Below are positions 1 through 8,227 of a DNA stretch of 64,000 nt, in pieces. Within the stretch, counting starts at the first letter, position 1. Every line of letters starts with the position of its first letter. The notes beneath the pieces were generated by a model. The model made no database searches, was not told the DNA's origin, and was given only the letters and a program-made list of their open reading frames with translations. The translations under genes were made by a program, and so were the position numbers. The DNA is from JAKZRT01 sp965247915 (GTDB lineage: Bacteria > Pseudomonadota > Alphaproteobacteria > Rhodobacterales > Rhodobacteraceae). Where the stretch lies: contig OZ252048.1 in NCBI GenBank assembly GCA_965247915.1, positions 2,852,001 through 2,916,000 of the forward strand, in the 5' to 3' direction.

Positions 1-821
1 CGATAGCCGCCGTTCTGGGTCAGAAAGCGATCCTTGTCGCGGGAATAACGCTCGGGCAGCTGATACCAGGCCAGACTAGGGTGCTGGTGATGCACCGAAT
101 GCAGGTTGTTGTTGAGAAAAAGCAGCGCCAGCGGGCCGCGGTCTTCGATAATTACTGTGCGCTCGGCGGCAATATCGTGGGCGCGATGCTCGGCGAAGGT
201 GCGGATTTTCAAAAGCGCGATGCCGATATAGGCAGCGGTGACATAGGCTAAGGCGTTGAGCGGTGACACCAGCCAGACCCAAATCACGACGGGGATCAGC
301 GCCGGGATGTGCCAAAGCCAGCCGCGCAGAACGCGCCCGTCACCGGCGCGCCAGGCCCGCAGATCCGAGCCCACGAAAAATATCTGGCTGATCAGGGGCC
401 CCAGGATCAACCGGCCCAACAGAGTATTGTTGGCGGACAGGACCAGCCGGCAGGGCCAGCTGAGCGCTGCCCAGTCGGCGGCGTCCATAAAATTGGTTTC
501 CGGGTCGTCGAAAGGGTCGGTCAGCCGTGCATCCTTGTGGTGGTCAAGGTGGGTGTCGCGAAACCGCTGGAACGGGATGGCCAGCGACAAAGCCGGAAAA
601 ACCAGCGCCAAGTTCAACCAGCGGCGCGGTGTCGGGTGCCCATGGATAACCTCGTGCGTCAGCGACGAATGAAAGGTGATGGCGATGCCGGTCGCGATGA
701 CGCCAAGTGCTTGGCTGAACCCGGCCAGCGCGGTCGTGGCCAAGCCCCAAAACAGATAGCAAAGCGCGATAAGAATGAGCGTTGGCCATTCGATGGCGGG
801 TGGTGCGGGCTTTGCGTTCAC
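1..821 (-). CDS. Fatty acid desaturase, 3' end outside window
   Basis: The minus-strand reading frame carries three histidine clusters of membrane di-iron desaturases in order: HEVIHGHPT, HLDHH and HSVHHQHPS. Hydrophobic stretches lie before the first box and between the second and third, as expected for an inner-membrane enzyme that introduces a double bond into a fatty acyl or related lipid chain. I chose a GTG start (about 120 bp from the divergent regulator gene) because the frame has no earlier ATG; the sequence is open for a few codons further upstream, so the exact start is uncertain. The gene runs off the left edge of the window, so the C-terminus is not seen. The substrate cannot be read from the sequence. 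Divergent pairing with an XRE regulator suggests that regulator may control it. Confidence 0.82.
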   Translation of the reverse strand, partial: MNAKPAPPAIEWPTLILIALCYLFWGLATTALAGFSQALGVIATGIAITFHSSLTHEVIHGHPTPRRWLNLALVFPALSLAIPFQRFRDTHLDHHKDARLTDPFDDPETNFMDAADWAALSWPCRLVLSANNTLLGRLILGPLISQIFFVGSDLRAWRAGDGRVLRGWLWHIPALIPVVIWVWLVSPLNALAYVTAAYIGIALLKIRTFAEHRAHDIAAERTVIIEDRGPLALLFLNNNLHSVHHQHPSLAWYQLPERYSRDKDRFLTQNGGY

Positions 822-880
822 GTGATGGGTCCGGAATTTATTGGTGCCAAAGCACGATATATCCGGGCATGGCGGTTGAT

Positions 881-893
881 AATTCCGGGAATT
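881..893. promoter_or_regulatory. Palindrome in divergent desaturase/regulator promoter region
   Basis: AATTCCGGGAATT is a perfect inverted repeat (6-bp arms, one central base) in the intergenic space between the desaturase and the XRE regulator. Its position fits an operator for the adjacent regulator acting on both promoters. That role is inferred from position and symmetry only. Confidence 0.4.
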
Positions 894-942
894 AGCAACA
901 TAATATTAACGCTTCATATATTTATCGGCAAAGTTGTGAAAT

Positions 943-1797
943 ATGGACAAACGTGACCGAGCGGCGCTTTTTCGACAGCGGCTGAACCAGGCGATGGATC
1001 AGGCGGCCACCAATCAAAGCGCGCTGGCGCGGGCGGTGCGGGTTGACCGGTCGACGATCTCTCAGGTGCTGGCGCCGGGGGGCGCGCGGCTGCCGAATGC
1101 GCAGGTGGTGGCCGAATGTGCGGCGGTTATGGGGATCTCGGCCGATTGGCTCTTGGGGCTGACCGAGCGGCCGGAAAGCGCGGCCGAGCTGATGGCCGAG
1201 AGCTTGCTGATGACCGAAGCGCCGCGCGCCTATATCGACGAGAATATCATCGCCTGGCACCGCGAGGCGGCGGGGTACAAGGTGCGGCACGTGCCGGCCA
1301 CCCTGCCCGACATGCTGAAAACCCAGGCCATGCTGGAATGGGAATATGCGCCGCAACTGGGCCGGACCACGGCGCAGGCGATTGCGACAAGTCACGAGCA
1401 TCTGGAAGCGATGCGAAGCGCCCATTCGGATCACGAAATTGCGCTGCCGCTCTTCGAGCTCGACAGTATTGCCGCGGGTCAGGGGTATTATTCGGGCCTG
1501 CCGGCGTCGATCAGGGCCGAACAGTTGGACCGGATCGCCGCACTTTACGACCAGCTTTACCCGTCGCTCAGGGTCTTTGTCTTCGACGCGCGGCGGGTGT
1601 TTTCGGCACCGATCACGATCTTCGGACCGTTGCTGGCGGCGATCTATCTGGGGCGCAATTACGTGGTTTTTCGCGACCTGGAGCGGGTCCGGGGGATCAC
1701 CCGGCATTTCGACTGGCTGATCCGCGAGGCCGAGGTATCGGACCGGGAATTTCCGGCCTATCTGGCGCGGCTTCGGGTGGAGAACGGGCTGGCGTGA
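943..1797 (+). CDS. XRE-family transcriptional regulator with C-terminal sensing-type domain
   Basis: A 284-residue protein. Residues about 8-72 form a lambda-repressor-like helix-turn-helix: the recognition segment reads SALARAVRVDRSTISQVL, followed by the pattern ADWLLGL that closes many XRE domains. Residues about 100-284 form a second domain without motifs I can name; its size suits a ligand-binding or PAS-like sensor. The ATG start lies 121 bp from the desaturase start with an AT-rich spacer containing a palindrome. It is transcribed divergently from the desaturase and is probably its regulator and its own. DNA binding is well supported; ligand and targets are inference. Confidence 0.85.
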   Translation: MDKRDRAALFRQRLNQAMDQAATNQSALARAVRVDRSTISQVLAPGGARLPNAQVVAECAAVMGISADWLLGLTERPESAAELMAESLLMTEAPRAYIDENIIAWHREAAGYKVRHVPATLPDMLKTQAMLEWEYAPQLGRTTAQAIATSHEHLEAMRSAHSDHEIALPLFELDSIAAGQGYYSGLPASIRAEQLDRIAALYDQLYPSLRVFVFDARRVFSAPITIFGPLLAAIYLGRNYVVFRDLERVRGITRHFDWLIREAEVSDREFPAYLARLRVENGLA

Positions 1798-2091
1798 CTG
1801 TGTCCCCATGGAGCGCAGGTGGTTGGATTCTCGACGAAGCAAAGGATCAGCCCGCGTGCGGGCGCTCAAGGTTGAGAACCAGGTTAAGTGATTGTTTTTA
1901 CGCGATTAACACCGTACAACCGTTCATCAGACCATGCCGTTCCCGGACCCGGTCGCCTGCTCTCCGTTGCTTTATCAGTCAGATAATATCAGAGGATTGG
2001 AGTTGAACGCAGGTCGCAGGTGATGTCAGTGATATGGCCGCCCGGAGCGATATCAGCCGCCCGGCCATGTGCTTGAGCGACCTCCCCGGGC

Positions 2092-2853
2092 CTAGAAGTT
2101 GGGATCGGGGTTGACCGTGTGCCCATCGACGACGATGACCTGGCCCGAGACCAGCCGCGCGGCGTCGGAGGCCAGAAACACCGCCATGTTGGCGATGTCT
2201 TGCGCCGTGACGAAGCGTTTCATCGAGGTGCCGCCGGCGTAGCCCGCGTAGACCGCGTCGCGGGTCGCGCCTTTGGCGGTTGCCTCGGCGGCCAGCACGG
2301 CCTCCATCCGCGCGCCCTCGACTGCCCCCGGTGCGATGGCGTTGGCGCGGATGCCGTGGGGCCCAAGCTCCATCGCCAGCGTCTTCATCAGGCCGATGAT
2401 CGCCCATTTGGCAGCCGCATAGGGGGCGCGGCCCGGATAGCCAAAAAGACCTGCCGTGGACGAGGTTAGGATGATCGAACCGGACCCGGCGGCGCGCATC
2501 ATCGGGGCCGCGTGTTTGGCGGCCAGAAACGCGCCCTCGAGGTTGACCGAAACGCATTTGCGCCAGTCTTCAAGGTCGATCCGGTCGATGGGCGCGGTCG
2601 GCCCGGCGGTGCCCGCGTTGGCGCAGAGCACATCAAGACCACCCCAGTCGGCCTTGATATCCTTTGCGATTTTGGCCACTGCCGGTTCGTCGGTTGCATC
2701 GGCGCGGCGGCCTTCGATGCCGTCTGGAAGCGCGGCCAGCGCGGCGTCATCGACGTCCGTGACCCGCACCCGCGCGCCGGTGGCCTGGAACGCCCGCGCC
2801 ATGGCCAGCCCGATGCCCGACGCGCCGCCCGTGATCAGGACGCGGGCGGTCAC
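2092..2853 (-). CDS. SDR-family NAD(P)-dependent oxidoreductase
   Basis: A 253-residue classical short-chain dehydrogenase. Visible motifs are the cofactor loop TGGASGIG (residues 8-15), NAG at 79-81, the catalytic serine in ILTSS (about 131), and the YxxxK pair Y145/K149 in YAAAKW. The start is a GTG that overlaps the stop of the upstream carnitine dehydrogenase gene as GTGA, so the two are translationally coupled and belong to one operon. Members of this family oxidise hydroxyls or reduce ketones; the substrate is not readable. Position in a carnitine-to-betaine operon suggests a related hydroxy- or keto-acid step, which is inference. About 300 bp separates its 3' end from the convergent regulator gene, with no gene visible there. 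Confidence 0.88.
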   Translation of the reverse strand: MTARVLITGGASGIGLAMARAFQATGARVRVTDVDDAALAALPDGIEGRRADATDEPAVAKIAKDIKADWGGLDVLCANAGTAGPTAPIDRIDLEDWRKCVSVNLEGAFLAAKHAAPMMRAAGSGSIILTSSTAGLFGYPGRAPYAAAKWAIIGLMKTLAMELGPHGIRANAIAPGAVEGARMEAVLAAEATAKGATRDAVYAGYAGGTSMKRFVTAQDIANMAVFLASDAARLVSGQVIVVDGHTVNPDPNF

Positions 2854-4325
2854 CTGGCATTACCGATGGCGCGGCCCATACCGTCGGGGCGCGGCAGCGC
2901 CGCGTGGGCCGCGGCGATGGCGCCGAGTTTATCGGCGATGTGGCCGGGCGGCACGCTGGCGCGGCGGGTCTGAAGGCTCACGTGCAACAGCATGTGCTCG
3001 GCGGTGGCCAGCAGCCGGCCGCCCGAGCGCATGAAGTGGAAGAGCTGCATGCGTTTCCCTTTATCGTCAAGGACTTGCGTAGTGATATTGATCTTCGTAC
3101 CGGCGTGGGCCTCGCCGATGTGGCGGATGTGGGTCTCAGCCGTGAAAAAGCTGCCGCCCGAGGCGATATAATCCGCGTCGCAGCCGACGATCGCCATCAG
3201 CCGGTCTGTGGCGTCGCCAAAGGCCTGGAGGTATTTCGCCTCGTTCATATGGCCGTTGTAGTCGGTCCAGTCGGTTGGCACGCTGCGATCAACGGTCAGG
3301 ATCGGCCGGGTGATGTCGGTGATCTGGTCAAAGGTCGTCGGCAGGCCGATTTTCGCGGTCAGAACCCGGTCCTGTTCGGCCAGATGCGCCCCCGCCGCCT
3401 GGCCTTCGACCTTGAGCGCGCGCAGCATGGCGACGAGGTTAGCGTCGCGCTCGGCCTCAAGGTCGCGGATCGATTTGTCGCCGGACTGGTCATCGGACTG
3501 GCGCGCGATCTTGTCGACCAGCGCCTCGGTCCATTCGGGCGTGTCCATCAGCTTGGTCCAATTGAGGATCAGCGTTGGGCCGAACTGGTTGAGGAAGTGG
3601 CGCATGCCGCCCGGGCCGCCGCCGATGCGATAGGTCTCAAAGAGCCCCTTTTGCGCCCAGCGCAAGCCGAACCCCATGCGGATGGCTTCGTCAATCTCGC
3701 CGGTGGTGGCGATGCCATCGTTGACCAGCCAGAGCGCCTCGCGCCACACCGCCTCGAGAAGCCGATCAGCGATATGGGCGGGGATCTCGTGGCGGACGCG
3801 CAGCGGGTACATGCCGATTCCGGACAGGATTTCATGGGCGCGAACAAGGGTTTCCGGCGTGTTCTTCGGGCTTCCGACGACCTCGACGAGCGGCAACAGA
3901 TAGACCGGCACAAAGGGGTGTGCGACGATGATCGCTTGCGGGCGCGCGGCGCCATTCTGCAGGTCCGTCGGGGTGAAGCCGCTGGTTGACGATCCGATGA
4001 TCGCCGACGGATCAACGTGGTCCTGCATGGCTTGATAGACTTTGCGCTTCAGCTCCACCCGCTCGGGCACGCTTTCCTGGACCCATTCAACCCCCGCGAC
4101 TGCCTCGGACATGGTGTCGTGAAACGAAAGCCCACCTTCATCCGGCAGCGCCGTGTCGTAAAGCGAGGGCAGCGCCAGGCGCGCCGCATCCAGCACCCCG
4201 CGAATTTTCGCCCCGGCCTCCGGGTCCGGGTCAAAGACGCGGACGTCCCAGCCCATCAGCAGAAACCGCGCGGTCCAGCCGCCGCCGATGACCCCGCCGC
4301 CAATGATTGTTGCGGTGCGCGCCAT
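2850..4325 (-). CDS. lcdH: Bifunctional L-carnitine 3-dehydrogenase / betainyl-CoA thioesterase
   Basis: A 491-residue two-domain protein. Residues 1 to about 320 resemble 3-hydroxyacyl-CoA-type dehydrogenases, with the NAD loop GGGVIGGGW at 9-17 and the segment SSTSGF near the active site. Residues about 345-480 form a hotdog thioesterase domain with the pattern DWTDYNGHMNEAKY. This fusion is known in alphaproteobacterial carnitine degradation: the first half oxidises L-carnitine to 3-dehydrocarnitine, the second hydrolyses betainyl-CoA to glycine betaine after the BKACE step. The ATG is preceded within four bases by an 11-G run, which probably acts as, or sits in, the ribosome-binding region. 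A longer frame upstream exists, but it would read through the lipoprotein gene, so I reject it. It ends by overlapping the SDR gene. Confidence 0.9.
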   Translation of the reverse strand: MARTATIIGGGVIGGGWTARFLLMGWDVRVFDPDPEAGAKIRGVLDAARLALPSLYDTALPDEGGLSFHDTMSEAVAGVEWVQESVPERVELKRKVYQAMQDHVDPSAIIGSSTSGFTPTDLQNGAARPQAIIVAHPFVPVYLLPLVEVVGSPKNTPETLVRAHEILSGIGMYPLRVRHEIPAHIADRLLEAVWREALWLVNDGIATTGEIDEAIRMGFGLRWAQKGLFETYRIGGGPGGMRHFLNQFGPTLILNWTKLMDTPEWTEALVDKIARQSDDQSGDKSIRDLEAERDANLVAMLRALKVEGQAAGAHLAEQDRVLTAKIGLPTTFDQITDITRPILTVDRSVPTDWTDYNGHMNEAKYLQAFGDATDRLMAIVGCDADYIASGGSFFTAETHIRHIGEAHAGTKINITTQVLDDKGKRMQLFHFMRSGGRLLATAEHMLLHVSLQTRRASVPPGHIADKLGAIAAAHAALPRPDGMGRAIGNAR

Positions 4326-4328
4326 ATA

Positions 4329-4339
4329 CCCCCCCCCCC
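4329..4339 (-). repeat. 11-G homopolymer at the lcdH translation start
   Basis: On the coding (minus) strand eleven consecutive G residues lie 4 to 14 bases before the lcdH ATG, filling the short gap after the lipoprotein stop codon. No other Shine-Dalgarno candidate fits in the 20-bp gap, so ribosome binding must use this tract. Runs of this length commonly slip during replication. Confidence 0.85.
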
Positions 4340-4345
4340 AATACC

Positions 4346-4768
4346 CTATGGATCCCGGCACTGGGTGACGATGGCACCCGTGGCGGTGAAAATTTCGTGG
4401 CATCCCAAAAGCGGCTTTATCGGCGCGCAGCTGCGCGACCGGGCCAGGCATTCGGCGGTGCAATCGGTGGATTTGAGACACGCTTTGCCGGCGTCGGGGG
4501 GGGTGAGAAAGCAGATGAAACCGCGATCCGAAGACGCGGCGGAAAAGCGGCCGTCCTGCTCAAGACAAGCGCTCCGCACCGCATCTAAGCGGCTGTCGCC
4601 GATCACCGGCACTTCGCCATCGCGCGTCAAGACCGGCAGGGCAGCCGCGTCAACGGCGAGCGCGTCCCCGCCGGTCGCGGTCGCGGTCGCGCCTTCACCC
4701 AATTCGGGCGCGCCATCACCGGGCTGGCAGGCAGCAAGCGCCAGGCCAAGGCCAAGCCAGCGCGTCAT
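4346..4768 (-). CDS. Small cysteine-rich lipoprotein of unknown function
   Basis: A 140-residue protein beginning MTRWLGLGLALAAC, a short lipoprotein signal with the lipobox LAAC at residues 11-14, so the mature protein is probably lipid-anchored in the periplasm. The mature part has further cysteines (in ACLEQDG, FICFL, KACLKSTDCTAECLARSRSC and LLGCHE), which suggests disulfides. Start and stop are fixed by overlaps and spacing: its ATG overlaps the BKACE stop as ATGA, and its stop is 20 bp before lcdH, so it belongs to the carnitine operon. I recognise no family. A role linked to uptake or envelope handling of the substrate is possible but not shown. Confidence 0.75.
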   Translation of the reverse strand: MTRWLGLGLALAACQPGDGAPELGEGATATATGGDALAVDAAALPVLTRDGEVPVIGDSRLDAVRSACLEQDGRFSAASSDRGFICFLTPPDAGKACLKSTDCTAECLARSRSCAPIKPLLGCHEIFTATGAIVTQCRDP

Positions 4769-5679
4769 GGCCCGGCGCGCGCGCGTTTGGTCAGGCCCAG
4801 CCTGGCGCGCACCGTGTCGGGGCCGATGACCTTGGCACCGAGGTTTTCGATGATCGTCACCGCGCGCTCGACCAGCTGGGCGTTGGAGGCCAGCTGCCCC
4901 TTGCCCAGCCACAGGTTGTCTTCCAGCCCGACCCGCACGTTGCCCCCCGCCAGTACCGCTGCCGCGACATAGGCCATCTGGTTGCGGCCAAGGGCGAAGG
5001 CCGAGAACGTCCAGTCGTCGGGCACGTTATTCACCATCGCCATGAAGGTGTTCAGGTCGTCGGGCGCGCCCCAGGGCACGCCCATGCACAGTTGGACCAA
5101 AGCGGGGCTGTCCAGAATACCGTCTTTGACCAGCTGCTTGGCGTACCAGAGGTGACCGGTGTCAAAGGCTTCAATCTCGGGCTTCACGCCGATCCCGGTC
5201 ATCAGGCCGCCCATAGCTTGCAACATGCCGGGCGTGTTGGTCATCACATAATCGGCCTCGGCGAAATTCATCGTGCCGCAGTCGAGCGTACAGATCTCGG
5301 GCCGGCACTGGCGGATGTGTTCGACACGCTCGGCCGCAGCGATCATATCGGTGCCCGCGCCCAGAGGCAGCGGCGCGTCGGGCGGCCCGAAGACCATATC
5401 GCCGCCCATGCCCGCGGTCAGGTTCAGCACCACATCGGTCTCGGCGGCGCGAATCCGGTCGGTAACCTCGCGGTAATAGGCCAATTCACGCGAGGGCGCC
5501 CCGGTTTCAGGGTCGCGGACGTGGCAATGCACCACCGCCGCGCCCGCCTTGGCCGCGGCGATCGCGGCGTCAGCGATGTCCTTGGGTGCGCGGGGCACAT
5601 GGGGGCTGCGGTCCTGGGTCGCGCCCGAACCTGTGACGGCGCAGGTGATGAAGACCTCCGTATTCATGGTCAGTGGCAT
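4765..5679 (-). CDS. BKACE-family beta-keto acid cleavage enzyme (3-dehydrocarnitine cleavage)
   Basis: A 304-residue TIM-barrel protein of the beta-keto acid cleavage family (formerly DUF849, founding member Kce). Visible family features are the N-terminal EVFITCAVTGSG, the metal-binding VVHCHVRDPETG, TLDCGTMNF and the EIEAFDTGH segment. In carnitine operons this enzyme condenses 3-dehydrocarnitine with acetyl-CoA to give betainyl-CoA and acetoacetate. The immediately downstream dehydrogenase-thioesterase supplies both flanking steps, which makes that substrate the best reading here. It is first in a four-gene minus-strand operon. Two ATG codons four residues apart (5679 and 5667) are possible starts; the second gives the more usual N-terminus. 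Confidence 0.88.
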   Translation of the reverse strand: MPLTMNTEVFITCAVTGSGATQDRSPHVPRAPKDIADAAIAAAKAGAAVVHCHVRDPETGAPSRELAYYREVTDRIRAAETDVVLNLTAGMGGDMVFGPPDAPLPLGAGTDMIAAAERVEHIRQCRPEICTLDCGTMNFAEADYVMTNTPGMLQAMGGLMTGIGVKPEIEAFDTGHLWYAKQLVKDGILDSPALVQLCMGVPWGAPDDLNTFMAMVNNVPDDWTFSAFALGRNQMAYVAAAVLAGGNVRVGLEDNLWLGKGQLASNAQLVERAVTIIENLGAKVIGPDTVRARLGLTKRARAGP

Positions 5680-5806
5680 GGGTTTGCGCTCCCTCGTTCA
5701 ACACCGGTAAATTTGGCGCGAGGGAAAGCGATTTTGGGGGCTTGCGCAAGCTCAAATGCAACGCGCTGGGCTTGCCCCTGACCCCGCGCCGACCTAAATT
5801 GCACGC

Positions 5807-6817
5807 ATGACCGACGCCCCGCTCATCGACCCCTATCTGCGCGCCATATCTTACCTGCGCGTCTCGGTCACCGACCGCTGCGATTTTCGCTGTGTTTACT
5901 GCATGTCTGAGACCATGACCTTTCTGCCCAAGCGCGAGCTTCTGACGCTGGAAGAGCTTGACCGGATGGCGTCGGCGTTCATCGGCCTCGGCGTTGAAAA
6001 GCTGCGGATCACCGGTGGCGAGCCGCTGGTGCGACGCGATATCATGACTTTCTTTCGCGCCATGTCGCGGCATCTGGACAGCGGTGCCTTGCGCGAACTG
6101 ACGCTGACCACCAACGGGTCGCAGCTGTCGCGGTTCGCGGGCGATCTGGCGGCGGCGGGGGTCAAACGGATCAATGTGTCGCTCGATACGCTCGACGAGG
6201 CAAAATTTGCCGAGATCACCCGATGGGGCCGCCTGGCCCAGGTGCTGAAGGGTATTGATGCCGCGCAGGCCGCTGGTCTGCGGGTCAAGATCAACACGGT
6301 CGCGCTGAAAGGCTTCAACGAGGACGAGCTTTTCGCGTTGGTCAACTGGTGCGCGGGCCGCGGCATGGACCTGACCTTTATCGAAGTCATGCCGATGGGC
6401 GACATCGGGAATGAGAACCGGCTGGGGCAATACTGGGCGCTGAACGATCTGCGCGCGCGGCTGGCCGAAGAATTCAGCCTCAGCGATCTGGCCCATCGCA
6501 CCGGCGGACCGGCGCGCTATGTTCGGCTGGAGGAGACCGGTCAGCAGATCGGGTTCATCACGCCGCTTTCGCACAATTTCTGCGAAAGCTGCAACCGGGT
6601 GCGGCTGACCTGCACCGGCGAGCTTTTCATGTGTCTCGGCCAGGAGGACATGGCCGATCTGCGCGCGCCGCTGAGGGATTTTCCGGGTGATGAACAGGCA
6701 CTGCACGAGGCCATCCGTGCGGCGATCGCCCGCAAACCCAAGGGCCACGATTTCGACTATTCGCGGCAGAGGCTCGACGGGCAGATGACGCGGCACATGT
6801 CTCACACGGGCGGCTAG
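5807..6817 (+). CDS. moaA: GTP 3',8-cyclase MoaA (molybdenum cofactor biosynthesis)
   Basis: A 336-residue radical-SAM enzyme that converts GTP to the cyclic precursor of molybdopterin in the cytoplasm. The N-terminal 4Fe-4S motif is CDFRCVYC (C25, C29, C32) and the C-terminal cluster is CESC followed 13 residues later by C276, the CX2CX13C pattern specific to MoaA. The protein ends in the double glycine (SHTGG) needed for activity, and the length is normal for the family. The gene is divergent from the carnitine operon, with about 130 bp of promoter space, and no other moa gene is visible nearby. Confidence 0.96.
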   Translation: MTDAPLIDPYLRAISYLRVSVTDRCDFRCVYCMSETMTFLPKRELLTLEELDRMASAFIGLGVEKLRITGGEPLVRRDIMTFFRAMSRHLDSGALRELTLTTNGSQLSRFAGDLAAAGVKRINVSLDTLDEAKFAEITRWGRLAQVLKGIDAAQAAGLRVKINTVALKGFNEDELFALVNWCAGRGMDLTFIEVMPMGDIGNENRLGQYWALNDLRARLAEEFSLSDLAHRTGGPARYVRLEETGQQIGFITPLSHNFCESCNRVRLTCTGELFMCLGQEDMADLRAPLRDFPGDEQALHEAIRAAIARKPKGHDFDYSRQRLDGQMTRHMSHTGG

Positions 6818-6913
6818 TGTCCAATAGTCTCCTGACAATTTGCCTACATTTCAGACCGTTACTTCGGCTCTTTGCATGTGATACTCTTGAAAGATTACGG
6901 GGGGAGTATAGCA

Positions 6914-7105
6914 ATGAAATTTAAATATATCCTTGGAGCGGCCGCGCTAATTTCTTCAATGGTCGCCGGTGCCGTTCACGCGGCGACCTACAATATCGAG
7001 CTCACCGAATTTGGCGTTGGTGACGCGGGAGCCGATTGGTTCGGCACTGTTGAGCTCGATGGGTCCTTCATGCTCTTGTCGGCCAGTATCGTGACCGTCC
7101 GGTGA
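6914..7105 (+). pseudogene. Truncated secreted protein, 3' end lost at IS21 remnant
   Basis: The gene starts with a strong ribosome site (GGGGGGAG, 7 bases before ATG) and encodes MKFKYILGAAALISSMVAG followed by AVHAATY, a clear Sec signal peptide with cleavage after AHA-type residues. About 40 residues of mature protein follow, with a Tyr/Asn/Thr-rich start typical of small exported proteins that may carry a C-terminal sorting signal. The frame ends soon after entering DNA related to an IS21 transposase gene, so the original C-terminus is missing. Function unknown. Confidence 0.6.
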
Positions 7106-7469
7106 AGGTGCTCTGGCGAGGATAAGCTGGTCGCTGTTGGCTCCGTTGCAGGGCTGGGACCTGCCCGGGGGGTTCGCCACCCTGCACCGGCTGCTGGAAG
7201 CGCGGATGGGAAAGAAGGGCAAGCGCGAATACGTGCAGGTCCTGCGGCTGCTGGAGACCTTCGGGATGGGCCATGTTCACGGCGCCATCAGGCAGTCGCT
7301 GGAACTTGGGGCCATCGGCTACGATGCGGTGAAGCATCTCGTCCTCTGCCGGATCGAGAAACGCCCGCCACGGCTCGATCTGGAGATCTACCCGTACCTT
7401 CCAAGGGCGCAGGTCGAGACAACAGATCCTGCCAGTTACATGAGCCTGATGGCGCAGGCGCCGGCATGA
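7095..7469 (+). pseudogene. istA: IstA transposase, C-terminal fragment
   Basis: Only about the last 120 residues remain; the segment LLEARMGKKGKREYVQVLRL and the ending ASYMSLMAQAPA are typical of the IstA carboxy end. The catalytic DDE core is absent, so no transposase can be made. The stop overlaps the istB start as ATGA, the normal IS21 arrangement. The frame is open from 7095; a TTG at 7137 could be read as a start but is not a true gene start. Confidence 0.75.
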
Positions 7470-8218
7470 CCGACACCCCGCAGGTTCTGCTGCAGCACCA
7501 CCTCAAGAAGCTCCGGCTGCCGACCTTCCACAGCGAATATGCCAAACAGGCCCGGCAATGCGCAGTGGAGAACAAGGATCACATCAACTACCTGCTGCGG
7601 CTTTGCGAGCTGGAACTGATCGAGCGCGAACGCCGGATGATCGAGCGCAGGATCAAGGCCGCAAAGTTCCCGGCGACCAAAAGCCTGGACAGCTTCAACT
7701 TCAAGGTCATCCCGTCGCTGAACAAGGTCCTGACCATGCAACTGGCCCGCGGTGAGTTCATAGACCGGCGCGAGAATATCATCGCATTGGGGCCAGGCGG
7801 CACAGGTAAAACCCATATCGCCCTGGGATTGGGTCTGGCGGCCTGCCAGAAGGGCAGGAAAGTACGCTTCACCACTGCCGCTGCTCTCGTCCATGAACTC
7901 ATCGGGGCCGTCGACGAACGCCGCCTGCAGCGCTTGCAGAAACAACTGGTCAGCCAGGACCTGCTGATCATTGATGAGCTGGGTTTTGTGCCACTGAGCA
8001 AGACCGGGGCCGAGCTTCTCTTCGAGATCATCTCGCAGCGCTACGAACGTGGCTCCATCATCATCACATCCAACCTGCCGTTCGATGAATGGACCGAGGT
8101 CTTCGGCGCAGAACGCCTCACAGGCGCCATTCTCGATCGCCTAACCCACCACGTCCATATCCTCGAGATGAACGGCGAAAGCTACCGGTTGCGCCAGAGC
8201 AAAATCGCCAAACCGTAA
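7466..8218 (+). CDS. istB: IstB, IS21-family helper ATPase
   Basis: A full-length 250-residue AAA+ ATPase that assists IS21 transposition by target selection and activation of IstA. Walker A reads GPGGTGKTH (about residues 110-118) and Walker B reads LLIIDELGF. The start ATG overlaps the istA stop. The protein appears intact although its partner transposase is truncated. It differs clearly from the second IstB in this window (243 residues), so the two elements are different IS21-family members. Confidence 0.92.
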   Translation: MTDTPQVLLQHHLKKLRLPTFHSEYAKQARQCAVENKDHINYLLRLCELELIERERRMIERRIKAAKFPATKSLDSFNFKVIPSLNKVLTMQLARGEFIDRRENIIALGPGGTGKTHIALGLGLAACQKGRKVRFTTAAALVHELIGAVDERRLQRLQKQLVSQDLLIIDELGFVPLSKTGAELLFEIISQRYERGSIIITSNLPFDEWTEVFGAERLTGAILDRLTHHVHILEMNGESYRLRQSKIAKP

Positions 8219-8227
8219 TCGTGAAAA

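Noticed and set aside
4326..4481. N-terminal extension of the carnitine dehydrogenase
   Set aside because: It would translate the G11 tract and the end of the lipoprotein gene; the known enzyme starts at the ATG right before the Rossmann loop.
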